From: Pseudopithomyces maydicus
Taxonomy: Eukaryota > Ascomycota > Dothideomycetes > Pleosporales > Didymosphaeriaceae
Assembly: GCA_026873275.1 (NCBI GenBank)
Contig: JANTUC010000010.1
Span: 1-64,000 of the forward strand
Length of the DNA: 64,000 nt
Direction: 5' to 3'
The notes beneath the pieces were generated by a model. It saw nothing but the letters and a program-made list of their open reading frames with translations, was not told the DNA's origin and made no database searches. Of this stretch, positions 48,140 through 59,227 are shown piece by piece. Each line of letters opens with the position of its first letter. Position 1 is the stretch's first letter. Made by a program: the position numbers and the translations under genes.

Positions 48140-49800
48140 ATGTTGTCACATGATAGCACCGTCACAGAGTCAAATCACTCGCTCGTGAATGAAATATTGC
48201 AACAATTCCAGCTTGATGGAACACAGGTGGACACCATCTCTCGGAATTTTCTACAGCAAATGAGTGTGTCGCACTCTCTCATTTTTCGTCATAAGATTTC
48301 TGACCGCTGCTCTTAGATGATGGCCTAAACCATACCAGACCATGGCAACTACCATCGTACGTGTACCAAGTTCCAGACGGCTCGGAGAGGGGGACCTACC
48401 TTGCTGTTGATCTCGGTGGCACCAACTGCCGCATTTGCCTCGTCAACTTGCTGGGAAAATCAAAATACAATGTGAAGCAAGCTAAACACACTGTGCCCGA
48501 ACAAGTACGAATCAACCCGAATTACGAGCCTTTGTTCTCGTTCATTGCCGAAGCTATCTCGAAATTTCTGGACCAGCACGACCTCGGACTTTCTTCGAAA
48601 TTCGATTCTTCCAGGGGAAAGATCCCACTTGGTTTCACTTTCAGTTTCACCTTTGAACAAACATCCATATCTCAAGGAACTCTAATACAGTGGGACAAGG
48701 GATGGGACATACCGGAAGCCCTTGGGAAAGATCCATGTGCAATGCTTCAAGAATCAATCGATAAAATCAAGCTTCCAGTGCACGTTTCAGCCTTGGCAAA
48801 TGACAGTGTAGGAACGCTATTGTCCAGAGCGTATACCTCGCCTGGCTGCGGATCGACTCTGGCTGGAGTTATTGTTGGCACTGGTACGAATGCAGCTTAC
48901 ATCGAGAGGCTTTGCAATATTCAAAGATCGGAGAAGTCTGATAACCATCAAATGCACCAATCGACTATCCTTAACACTGAATGGGGCTGCTTTGACGATG
49001 CTCTGCAAGTGTTACCAACGACACCCTATGACCGCGCTCTGGATGCGAGTTCAAGCAATCCTGGATATCAGCAGCTGGAGAAACGAGTATCCGGGATGTA
49101 CCTTGGGGAGATTATGCGGCTAGTCATTCTGCATTGCCAGGACCGAGGCGTCTTCAATATGGTCTTAAATGATGCATCACCATGTTATCGTCAGTACGGT
49201 ATTGACAGCTCTTTTCTCTCGCTTCTAGCCAAAGATAGGATTACAAATCCATCCAACATCGTAGAGGCTGTTGAACAAGCAGTGTTGGCTTGCAAAGTGA
49301 CCCTAAGCGATATAAAGATCATGGAGCAGATGGTAGATGCCATCGCCAAGCGCTCAGCACGCTTAGTGGGATCAGCGCTGGGAGCTATTATCGTTCAATC
49401 CGGTCGCTTAAACAGAACTCAATCAGATAAACATATGTTGCAGTTCACAAGTGAGCAAGTCCGACTGTATGACTCTCCGTCATTACAAAATCGGAAGAGA
49501 GGCTGCGGATTGTCAGCAAGGATCATTACGTACGTAAGAAATTTTACGACTCGGACCACTAAGAAACTAGCGTCTACGAGACATGAGCAGGCTACTGGTG
49601 AAGGGGAAGATCTCATCAACATTGGCGTGGAGGGTTCACTTATTGAGCTGTATCCGGGCTTCGAGACATATGTTCGCAGCGCTCTAGTCGATGTAAGGCA
49701 AGTAGGATCCGAAGGTGAAAGAAGAATTAAGATGGGAGTAGCAATGGATGGGTCTAGCGTGGGTGCAGCACTTATAGCCAACGCAGCAATGTCGACTTGA
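48140..49800 (+). CDS. Hexokinase-family sugar kinase (N-acetylglucosamine-kinase-like)
   Basis: Exons are 48,140-48,263 and 48,317-49,800 (535 residues). An in-frame ATG at 48,125 would add five residues; I prefer 48,140 because of its ACC context. Hexokinase landmarks in order: LAVDLGGTNCR (phosphate 1), FTFSFTFEQTS with WDKGW (sugar binding), ALANDSVGTLL (catalytic Asp), VIVGTGTNAAY, ILNTEWGCFDD and, near the end, AMDGSSVGAAL (adenosine site). A basic insertion of about 45 residues (about 400-445) separates the last two blocks. The divergence from glucose kinases and the neighbouring deaminase fit a fungal N-acetylglucosamine or glucosamine kinase (Nag5/Hxk1 type), acting in the cytosol. 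Substrate choice is inference. Confidence 0.8.
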
Positions 49801-50207
49801 AGCTACTTATACATTCTTTCTGAGGAGGATACACCTGAATAACTGAAATTGGATGTGGTATAGATTTATCAATGTATAATAATCTTATATGAGGCCTAAG
49901 TAATACACATTTTTCTAGTAGCAGCATGCGCAAAGAACACCTGCAGATAATGAGAACTAGACAACTTTGTTGTAGCAATATTAGCGTATGTAAAAGGTAA
50001 CGATCTGCGCATACGCAATTTTGTGAATGTATGAATCAGCAAACAGTTTGAAAGGGCGATTGAATACGTACAACGCCCCGCACAGTCCTTTTCGTGGCAC
50101 GACCCCCGCCTTCAGTTGCATCGCAGCCTGTGACACTCGTCAATAAATCTTACCGCCAACTTCACACAGTGATTCGGATCTTTCCAGCATATGTCTTCTG
50201 GGAAAAA
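49801..50207. other. Intergenic, no gene or shared site seen
   Basis: This is the promoter region of the fructosamine-kinase-like gene. Unlike its neighbours it shows no CGG-N6-CCG site by eye. Confidence 0.45.
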
Positions 50208-51531
50208 ATGGCCAACGAGCACGTAGAATACAGTGGAGGGGTTGACGTTCCCGCAAAGGCCATTCAAGTGATCGACCCAGCCGTGGTATCTAGTATGTCT
50301 ATCTTATACACCAAATCTCCAGTCAAATGACTAAATCACGTCTTAGAGCTGCCTGAAGGAACCGTTGTTACAAGTATTACCGCCCATGGAGCGAGTCTTT
50401 GGACTCGAACAGCTCGTCTTGATGCAGATATTGGTGGTGAAAAGAAGCAATACTTCCTCAAGACCTCCTTTGGTGACCGCGGAAGAAGCATGATGTCTGG
50501 AGAATTCAGAGCTATGTCAATGATATTTTCGGTGAAGCCTGATCTTGTCCCAAAGGTACGGCTTGTCTTATATCTTCGAAGCTTGCGCTAATAACGCTTC
50601 CCACCCCAGCCTGTCGCGTGGGGTAGCTACCAAACCATACCCGATGTACACTTTTTTCTCTGTCATTTTCACGACATCATTAACGAGCTGCCGGATTTGC
50701 GTACCTTTCCAGCTATGCTCGCCGAATTACATCGCACCGAAACATCCAGTGGCGGTCGTTTCGGATTTGGCAATCCTACATACCATGGAAACGTACCTGT
50801 AGAGCATGGCTGGTCAGATACCTGGGAGGATTATTTTATCAGGACCACTCGGGAGCTTCTGCAACTAGAACAGCAAGCGCAAGGTCCTAACCAGGAGCTT
50901 CTTGAACTCACCGAACCCTTTTTGGAAAAGGTAGTTCCCCGTCTACTACGTCCTCTGGAGACGGGTGGCCGCTCTATCAAAGCCTGTCTCATACACGGTG
51001 ACCTTTGGCATGGAAATACAGGCACGGATCGGAAGACCGGACTCCCAATCATTTTCGATGCTGCTTCATTTTACGCGCACAATGAGTGTATGATCGTCGA
51101 AACGTTACTGTATTTCCAATATCCACTGACTTTAATTAAGATGATCTTGGGGTCTGGCGAGCACCATGGAACAATATCGGAAAGTCATATGTCACGGCTT
51201 ACCACAAGCATTTCCCTGTCTCGCACCCTCGAGAAGATCACGATGATCGTAATGCCTTTATGCCACGTATGTTTACGCCCTAGTTTGCCTTATTTGGAAA
51301 CACTTTGAGACCAGAAAACCCTAACAGTACACGTAGACGCGTCAACATTCTCGATTCGATCTTATATGTTGAGGACACTGGATACAGGAAAAGGTTGGTA
51401 AATGGTCTCTCAATACGCTACTAATTTGCTTATCATACCTTAGGCTAATGACGGAAATGAAGAGATTGGTAAATAAGTTCCCCGATGGATACGAAGGATG
51501 GGCTGAACCAAGCAGCCCTTCCGGACCATAA
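50208..51531 (+). CDS. Fructosamine/ketosamine kinase-like protein
   Basis: Proposed exons: 50,208-50,292, 50,347-50,555, 50,610-51,087, 51,141-51,266, 51,315-51,393 and 51,444-51,531 (354 residues, in frame). The fifth exon's acceptor is the least certain junction. The kinase signature is CLIHGDLWHGN, with catalytic Asp229, followed by the metal-binding IFDAASFYAHNEYDLG. The N-terminal lobe has ITAHGASLWTR and the ATP-lysine segment KKQYFLKTS. Family members phosphorylate Amadori products (fructose- or ribulose-amines), after which the sugar is released. In this setting it may handle glycated amines imported by the permease. Some fungal members have unknown substrates, so the reaction is not proven. 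Confidence 0.75.
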
Positions 51532-52217
51532 ATTGGGATAGGTCTCATTACACTATCGGAAGATTACGTCATTTGCACATCTGGACTGATCTTTGAGGAG
51601 GCTGAATGCTAGCAAAGACAAATATCGCCTCATATGTACCTGATTCACAATGTCTTTTCATGGTGAAGAACTGAGGTATGTGGGGCATCTATGATACGGG
51701 TAGTTGTGCCTTATATCATGATTCTTGGCGCCAAAGTCGCCTACCGAAGAACGAGGAAACGATTTATAAATTGTTATTCTTGCAGCTCCTTTGTCCAATA
51801 AAGTGTGCGCTGAGCCCAACATTGCTATACTCTCATATTGAGAGGTTGCAAAGTGCAGACCCAAGGGCAAGAAATGCGTTTCTAGCCGTGATGACTGTCT
51901 AATCTACAGCTTCTAGCTACTCTCTGTGTATTCATTCATATTTATACTGAGACATCCTGGATAGCACGACCACATCCACTGGTGTGATGTTACTGTGTGT
52001 GCAGATCATCGGTTAAACAGTAGACGATTAACAATCTTTAGGCTTGCCCATCATCGCTACTTGTGTATCATCTTGGCATATATCGCCTATCTTTTAGCCG
52101 GTCAGCTTACTGTTGACTATAAGTTACGCCCGTAATCCCCAGATTATATAGGTCAGACGCAATTAAGTGTTGCGTAATCACGAAATGATCCGTCGATTTG
52201 GTTACAAGTAAACCTTT
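51532..52217. other. Intergenic, no gene seen
   Basis: About 690 bp between the kinase and the acyltransferase pseudogene. Short frames near 51.7-51.9 kb on both strands have no support. Confidence 0.5.
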
Positions 52218-53825
52218 ATGCTCGAGCATCTACTCTTCTCACTCGTGGCTGATCTACTTAATAAGCTCTGTCAACTTGCCCGATATACGCTTGATCAATA
52301 TCGAAGTATACCTTTGTTATGCCGGTACAAGATATTAACTGCACTCGCGGATCCCAATGGCCGGGAGAAATTAGTTGATACACTCAATATAGCTTTATGC
52401 GGTGTTCTGGAACAATCTCCCACCCTGCAGGCCGGCCGATCTGGAACAGAAACCCTGAAACCTTTCTGGATTCAACTTGGGTCAATTGATCTTACAGAGC
52501 ACGTTGAATGGACATCTCAGAAGACCCTAGTAATGTATACGGGTGCTTACAAAATATCATTGCTGCACAGTTGGATCAGCTATATGCTGAAATCGATGTC
52601 AGACCAGGATGAAAAATACTAGTCATCGACCAAGACGCTGGTTTCCTCGAAATTCTCTTCATGTGGAATCGTCCACACCCTGACGGAATGGGTGGAAAGA
52701 TATTTCATGAACTCCTACTAGAAGCATTGAGAAACCCGAGAAAAGACGATCCAGTCCCAGGGCCTGTCATAAGATTTCCTGATTCTTTCCAATAGTTTCC
52801 ACCACCCATTGAGAAGGTAGTAAGACTGCCTATTGGCCCGAGTTCTATACTTGTGTGTTGAGTGTTTTGAAAAAGCAGTAGCTGAATATAAGCTTACTAG
52901 GTTTAAATGCTTAGTAGGGTAAAACGCTGTCACCCCTTTTGTGATAATATAAAACGTGGCGTGTTCTATACTTAAAGAAGTTTGGAATAAGTACAGGCCG
53001 CTATCGATCTTCCCTCGAGATACTTAAGCAAACTGGGCACTGATATGTATAATGCCTTATAGACAAGGTTCTTGGAAACGAATGTTCCATCCCATGTTTA
53101 GTCTAAAGTTCTGAGCGCTTTTTATGACTATGACACAACGCTAACTGCCTTGTTAACCGGTTTGATATTGATTTTATTGGCCTCGCGTATGGGTGTCAAA
53201 GAGGCCTCCGCTTCTGTCAGTAGCACCACCATTGATCAGCGACGTTTTGTTTCATCGCATCCACCAGCTTTTCCATGGCTAAAACCTGAAAGAACAATTA
53301 GCAGTTATGTTTTCATCTTGACACACGAGTTCAACCACCTTTCTGTAGCGAAGATCTGCTCTATGTTGAACAACGATGAGGGCAGCAGCGTACTTTCCAA
53401 GGATCTTCTAGATATACTGTGGTCAACAGCGACCTGTATAAGGCGTGAAATTAGTAAAAAGCTGGCAAAGGGTCTTCGAAACGATATTTTGCGTATGTCA
53501 CCGTTCGTCCCGGACTTCAAGAAGCAGTTTCTACGACATGTCAAAAGACCCCGAAAGCTTTCTTAGTTCTTAACTAATCTTGATGTATTAGATGGGGACC
53601 CTGAAAAAGCTACAGAAGCCTCAGCAACAGCAGCCGAATGGTCCATTTGTCGTTCACAATTCACTTTGAGCACAGAAATACCAGTGGCTGCGCTTCTCAT
53701 AAGTGTATCATCAGTCAAAGGTCACGATTTACTAATTACATGCACCTGGCAGAATACCGTTGTTGAGAAGGCTCTGGTTACAGGGTTAATGATGGATCTT
53801 AAAAGCTGGTTGTGCCGGATTTAAG
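52218..53825 (+). pseudogene. Acyltransferase (alcohol-acetyltransferase/condensation-like) pseudogene
   Basis: The ancestral protein can be followed over about 500 codons: CRYKILTALADPNGREKLVD, then WIQLGSIDLTEHVEW, then AAQLDQLYAEIDVRPG, FLEILFMWNRPHPDG (the HxxxDG region), TLTALLTGLILI, then ERTISSYVFILTHEF, ATEASATAAEWS and LLITCTWQNTV near the end. A one-base loss near 52,520 changes frame. In-frame stops occur at a Trp position after RPG (TGA near 52,614), near 52,793 (TAG after SFQ) and at about 53,564 (TAG after RKLS, expected Trp). The changes at Trp positions are transitions. The protein would have acylated a hydroxyl or amine, possibly the cluster product's tailoring step. It is now non-functional, and no intact copy is in the window. 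Confidence 0.65.
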
Positions 53826-54481
53826 TATGGACAAAAGATTGTGGTTTTCCTGTAATGTTGCGCGCATATGAGCATAAGATCGCGGCAATGTAAAGTAGAC
53901 TTTTTGGTGTTCAAAGGTTGAAATAACTTTGCAGGTCTACATGAACCAGATAAATAGATGTATGTTTCTGTTTTCTTGAAGCACATAGCTATCAAAAACA
54001 GGCATCAATATTTCATTGGGAAAATCTTAAGCGATGCAGAGGATGCTATAATATCTAGTCAGAATGGCATGGTATCAACGGTAAATAAACAGCAAATGGA
54101 GTTCCATATTGTACTAAATATTCTGAACACACTCTGCTGGAAGATAGCTCAGATCAGGTCGTTCACTGAATATAGCCTTCGATCGGATAAGCTGTTAGCG
54201 GCCCTAAACATCTTCCAGACCTTTCAGACCTGCTACTTCCATGCAAGAATCATCCTTAAGGGCATTAACCTCCAGAGATAGTAATAGAACCTGTTTGTAG
54301 CCAGGGTCTCAGTTTCTTAACCTACTCAGTCTTAATTTGTCACACCGAGCGAGCTGTACATGCTTATCTCGCGCTGACGTCAGCTTCGCATATGCCCCGC
54401 CTTCAACGAGCGACTCTGTCTAGATCTTTTAGCGTACACCTTACACTAAACTTGAGATGATGGTGTTTTATTCTGTTCATT
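53826..54481 (+). other. Spacer with an unrecognised 107-codon frame
   Basis: An open frame at 53,958-54,281 encodes a helical, Leu/Ile-rich 107-residue segment. It resembles an internal fragment of a larger alpha-helical protein but matches nothing I know. It may be a decayed gene piece next to the acyltransferase pseudogene. The last 200 bases are the promoter of the HET gene. Confidence 0.3.
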
Positions 54482-56428
54482 ATGCTCTGCCGATTTTGCC
54501 AAAAGATGCTGAGGGACATAGACGATGGATCCGATGAGGGCCGACATTACGAACGAGCTGAGGATTTGTTTACTGCCAGCCGTGCTTCCTGTTACATTTG
54601 TTCAGCGATGGCTGAGGAAATTTCCTGCGGGCGGGTTCGCACGGCTGAAAATATTGTTCTGCGATGGAGATATTCACATAAAAAGTCACATGAAAAAGAT
54701 GCGGAACATTGTATCCTTTACTTCGATTTGGAATCCTTTACTACTCATCCTTCAGCAAGTTGTTGCTTCCGCTTGGAGCTTGAGAAGCCGACAATCAAAC
54801 CTCTTCCAACAAATGAAGGGAGTTTTACACTGCCGCCAACGAGTACTTCGGACATACGAGTGCATCTTCTGGCTCAAAAGTGGCTGTCAAATTGCTTACA
54901 GCGCCATTCTGAATGCAGCCGGGAACGCGATCCTAATTTCCGGCCACCGCGTTTACTGAATGTAAAAGAAAATCCACCAAAGTTAGTAATCGCAAGCTCG
55001 TTACCATCTGCCGTATCATATGCAACTCTTAGCCATTGTTGGGGACCAAATCCTACCTTCAAAACTCTAAACAATGACAACTACGAAGAGTTTCAAGTCG
55101 AGTTACCTATGGATGAGCTTCCCGCGACGTTCCACCAGAGTATAATTTTCTGTATAAACATCGGGATAGATTACCTGTGGATAGACAGTTTATGTATCCT
55201 TCAGACTGGCGAAAACAGTAGATCAGACTGGCTACATCACGTGTCAGTAATGCCTGATATATACGCCAATGGTACAATCAACATTGCTGCAGAATGGGCC
55301 AAGTCATCAACACAGGGCATGTTCATTGATCGCAACCCAGCAAATATAGCTTGGCCTCTACACATGTTCCACCAACCACGTCTACAGGGTACTCGTCGAA
55401 TAGTGTGGTATGGTGAAGAAAGGCGAGATTTGGAATCATCTGCATCACTACGTAGCCGTGGTTGGGTTGCTCAAGAACGTCTCTTCTCACCACGAATTGT
55501 TCGATTTGGCAGCGACCAAGTACGTTGGGAGTGCTCACATTTTGATGGCGAGAGCGAAAGGTTTCCGAATGGAACAGACGATGCGCACAGGAATGTTCGC
55601 TTTCCGACGAAGATCGAGCACAAACATCGCAGAATCAACCGGATTCTTACGGCCATGGGTATTGTTAGGCCGCCAAAGTACAATTTTCATCCTTGGTATA
55701 ACTACTTGTTCATGGTCATGGAGTTCAGTGAAAGAGCGTTCACAAGACCAGATTCGGATAAACTGGCAGCATTTGGCGCTATAGCAAAGCATTACTCTGG
55801 GACCCTGAAAGGGCGTTATGTGGCTGGCTTTTATGACTTTTATTTCCCACATGCATTGATGTGGACTGCAAAAAGACCGCAAAAACATTTTCCTGTAAGC
55901 CAGATGTACAGAGCGCCTTCCTGGAGTTGGGCCAAATCAGATATGCCTATTTGGTTTGTGGTATGTCGCGCTAAAGAACGCATCAGACCCTCATCTATCA
56001 AGCACTTGGACGTCAAGCTCAGCGATATCAATAATCCTTACGGTCAGATTCTATCGGCCGAACTCTCGATGTCAGGTCATCTGATTCCTTGTACGTGGGA
56101 GTATGTTTCGACTGTAAAAGGGAATGAGATCGTTAAGGTTATGAGATTTTCGATTGCCGATCACGACTATACCTTTGAAGGCCGCAGGATGTTTTTTGAT
56201 AATGAACACGACATATCAGGTGGGCAGTGTGACGTTTTTCTCTATCCTATAAAGTCTGACAACTTTGGCGATGACGAGTTCCAATTTTTGATATTAAGGC
56301 GTGTTGGACTTAGTGGTAGCGGGACGTATGAACGTATAGGTGCAAGTGATTTTCTTATCCCTGGGCGCTTTTCGACTCTCTCAAGGGAGCTGCGTACTCT
56401 GGAGGAGAAGGTAATCACGCTTATCTGA
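54482..56428 (+). CDS. HET-domain (heterokaryon incompatibility) protein, single exon
   Basis: This is a 648-residue uninterrupted frame. The N-terminus has a Cys-rich start (CRFCQKM, CYICSAM). The HET domain spans about residues 178-340: YATLSHCWG, then IGIDYLWIDSLCILQ, DIYANGTINIAA, and SRGWVAQERLFSPR closing the domain. The C-terminal 300 residues contain APSWSWAKSD, frequent in this family. HET proteins trigger a cell-death response after fusion of genetically different hyphae, and some act in innate-immunity-like responses. It lies beside decayed genes, in a region that looks fast-evolving. No repeat or NACHT domain is fused to it. Confidence 0.9.
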   Translation: MLCRFCQKMLRDIDDGSDEGRHYERAEDLFTASRASCYICSAMAEEISCGRVRTAENIVLRWRYSHKKSHEKDAEHCILYFDLESFTTHPSASCCFRLELEKPTIKPLPTNEGSFTLPPTSTSDIRVHLLAQKWLSNCLQRHSECSRERDPNFRPPRLLNVKENPPKLVIASSLPSAVSYATLSHCWGPNPTFKTLNNDNYEEFQVELPMDELPATFHQSIIFCINIGIDYLWIDSLCILQTGENSRSDWLHHVSVMPDIYANGTINIAAEWAKSSTQGMFIDRNPANIAWPLHMFHQPRLQGTRRIVWYGEERRDLESSASLRSRGWVAQERLFSPRIVRFGSDQVRWECSHFDGESERFPNGTDDAHRNVRFPTKIEHKHRRINRILTAMGIVRPPKYNFHPWYNYLFMVMEFSERAFTRPDSDKLAAFGAIAKHYSGTLKGRYVAGFYDFYFPHALMWTAKRPQKHFPVSQMYRAPSWSWAKSDMPIWFVVCRAKERIRPSSIKHLDVKLSDINNPYGQILSAELSMSGHLIPCTWEYVSTVKGNEIVKVMRFSIADHDYTFEGRRMFFDNEHDISGGQCDVFLYPIKSDNFGDDEFQFLILRRVGLSGSGTYERIGASDFLIPGRFSTLSRELRTLEEKVITLI

Positions 56429-57175
56429 AGATAGCTATTATCGCATGTTTCAGTGATCAGACCTGTAGAGGGCTTAATTCAAGATCATTTTGATCAGCAG
56501 TCTAGTTGAATGGATTCGCCCTGGTCGAGAGAGATTTATATATTGATTTTTTTTATTAACGTCGTAAGGACTTAAGGACTTATACAGGTTGTATTGACTC
56601 TATTTCTAGTTACTAGTTATACAAGACATAAAAGCTAAAAAGTATATAGGGCCTAAAAGGGCTTCTATACTATACTCTATACTAGCAAACTTTCTATCTA
56701 TTAGAACCTAGCTACTATAGCTCTTTGTGGAACTTAGCTAGTCTCGTATTCATACATAGTAAAACTAAATGTCCAAACATCCAAAGCTAACCATTACCAA
56801 GCCCTCGTTATATCTGGTTCCCGCAGTGGCAACCAGTCTGGAGTTTGTATACTAGTGATATTTCCCATCGGGACGCAAAACTGAATACGCGGCCAACACG
56901 CTCAGAACCGTACTGTTTAGCCTGCAGAAAATTCGTACAGTACCCAGAGCCCATTGACTCCTTCCATAAAGTTGGGATGTTGCACTGTAATTTGCTCGTC
57001 GGGACGAAAAAGGAAGGCAGGTCATCATTGCGCCACCATTTTGACAGTTGGAATCGTAGCAGGTATATTGCGAGTTCAGGATAAGCATTTGTGTTAATCA
57101 ATATATAAATTTCAATCATCATAGGCGGGTATCCGCACCAATATAGAGTGTCATACTTCCATCCAATCCGCGGGG
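56429..57175. other. Intergenic with an AT-rich, RIP-like patch
   Basis: About 56,535-56,760 is AT-rich with many TA steps, resembling a small RIP-mutated transposon relic. No gene was supported. Frames near 56.8-57.1 kb occur on both strands but lack any domain. Confidence 0.4.
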
Positions 57176-58424
57176 CTAACAAAACATTACAGGTAGGTAA
57201 TTAAGTGTCCTAATCTCGAGCTCGTTCCCAAACATAGCAAGGCCTGCCTGCAATCTGACATTACCCTTCGCATGTCGTGAGACCCCATGCATCTGTGAAA
57301 CAAATCCCTTGACATACCCTAGATTTCTCACACTCTCTACCTCTCTACTGTGCCTTCTTCGCTGTTCCGTCAGCCTTCCCCCAGCCGGCGCAACGAACCT
57401 CTTCCTCACCGCCTTGATCATCTGCGAAAACCAGTAGAAATTCAACAAGCTCAACGCCGTATTGCCAACCAGATAAATGCTAACCAGCCAAAGAGGCAAC
57501 TCGCCGAATCCGCAGTCAGCCGGCACGCCGGTCGCGAACGAGGTCGAGTTCCCGCCGCATTTGCCCTCGAACACCGTCGCCGCCAGTGAGCTCGTGGGGG
57601 AGGTGGTCAGCGCCGTGTAGATGTCCGAGTAGATGAGGATGGACTGGTATGTGCCCCACACGATGCGGCAGCCGAAGAAGGTCACGAGCAGGGCGATGCC
57701 GTTGTAGAGCTGGGTCTTGGAGCCGGTAAGATTCAGCTTGTCGCAGAACCAATGGACGTTCAGGAAGGGGGTGGAGAGCTCGTAGAGGACGAAGGAGAGG
57801 CCGTAGTAGTTTCCGAAGGGCCGCTAGATGGGGACGCAGGTTAGCTAGCTGCGCGAAGAGGGAAGGAACAGCGAGAAGCGAGACGCACAAAGCCGATGCA
57901 GGTCACGGCGAGAGCCCCCACAGCGTGGACCAGCGAGCTCACGCCTGCGACGGAGAGGTACTGCGAGGATATCTGAAGGTCCCAGAGGAAGTACCCTGGA
58001 TGCGAGTTAGCCTATAGCGAATAGGTAGACGGGCAAAAGAAGGGTCCAACGCACCAGCTGCGAAGCCTTGCACCATACCGCTAGCGGGCGTGTAGCCCCA
58101 GAGCCGCCCCGTCCAGTCCATGGCGCTGCGTTCGCGGTCGCTGAATATCACGTACAGCGCGGCGGCGTTTATGAAGAGGGCCTGGACCATGGAGACGCAG
58201 TGGATGTCCCAGTTGAGGCGCGTGCGCTTGTTGAAGGCATTGTAGATTTGGGGGAACGCGGCACGCGACAGGGCGGGCGACAGGACGTGGAGGATGAAGT
58301 GGTACCAGAGGAAGCCGAGTGCGATCTCATGTGCGTGGTATGGCAGGGTACTCAGCGAGAGCTTTTCGGCAAGGGGAGTGGTGAGGTGCACGAGGAGGGC
58401 TGGGGCAGGGATAGGGTCACGCAT
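57176..58424 (-). CDS. TLC-domain integral membrane protein
   Basis: Exons are 58,424-58,055, 57,995-57,889 and 57,823-57,176 (374 residues, in frame; introns 59 and 65 bp). It has about six hydrophobic segments. The family pattern is seen in WDIHCVSMVQALFI, SAMDWTGRLWGYTP, GYFLWDLQIS, LVHAVGALAVTC and the RPFGNYYGLSFVLYELSTPF stretch, ending with NALSLLNFYWFSQMIKAV-type sequence. TLC proteins include ceramide-synthase and TRAM relatives; this one resembles the fungal group of the yeast YPR114W type, in the endoplasmic reticulum, with unknown activity. The last 50 residues are basic and less certain, as an intron near the end is possible. It is divergent to the splicing-factor gene. Confidence 0.8.
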
Positions 58425-59227
58425 GGTGGAGGTGAATGGGCGGCCGTGAAAGAGGGGAGAGAGGAGGTGAGGGTGCGAGGAGCAGAGAAAGCAGAGCTAC
58501 GGTGGTTTGTCCATGGTTATTAAGGGCTGCGACAGGAAACGCGGCAGAAACAGCAGCATTCGAGTCGTGTGGTTGTTTGAAGTAAGCTCGGAAAGGCCCA
58601 ATGGCGTCAGATGACGGTGGGGTAGGAGCGACCGTGCGCGTCGATTCCGGGAAGCTCGAGCGTGGACTGCAGCTCTTCCGTCCTTCACCGTCAGTCACAG
58701 AGCAGAGCGACATCAACAGCCCTCCACGCCCCCATCCAACATCCCCAGACGCAGCTTGATGTCTGGCGACGCTCAGTGTAGGTCATCTGTGCCCTCAAGG
58801 ATGGCGATGCTGCACGGCATGCACCCTTCAGTTGACTAACGCCCGAGATCCGCCATGTAGCTGCTAAGTGAACACTGTAATCCAGGTGAGTCGTTCCGCG
58901 CGCTTCCAGAGCCTTCCTGACAGAGTCCAGCTTGCATCAAGCCCTTCACCGGAGACTCGGTCCACGTCGCCAGACGCCAAACAAACGCGTGCCTGCCGTC
59001 TCTGTCTGCACTAGTGGTCCGTGCGCATATATATTTTGGCCGCGACGGCGCGCTCTCTCCCCTCTGCTTGTTTACAGTCACAACATACGAAAACCTGCAT
59101 AGTACGTCGTGAGCATAATCCAAGAGCAGCTTCTTTGCCACCAATTACAGAACTCGCGCAGCCGCTTCTCGCCGCCTATCTGGCATATACCCAACGCAAT
59201 CTCCTAACACATTCACAGCCGGCCATA
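58425..59227. promoter_or_regulatory. Divergent promoter, TLC gene / splicing factor gene
   Basis: This 803-bp region lies between two start codons facing apart. Near the TLC start it has a purine-rich GA tract (58,440-58,500). No gene was seen. Housekeeping-type promoters without a clear TATA box are expected here. Confidence 0.45.
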
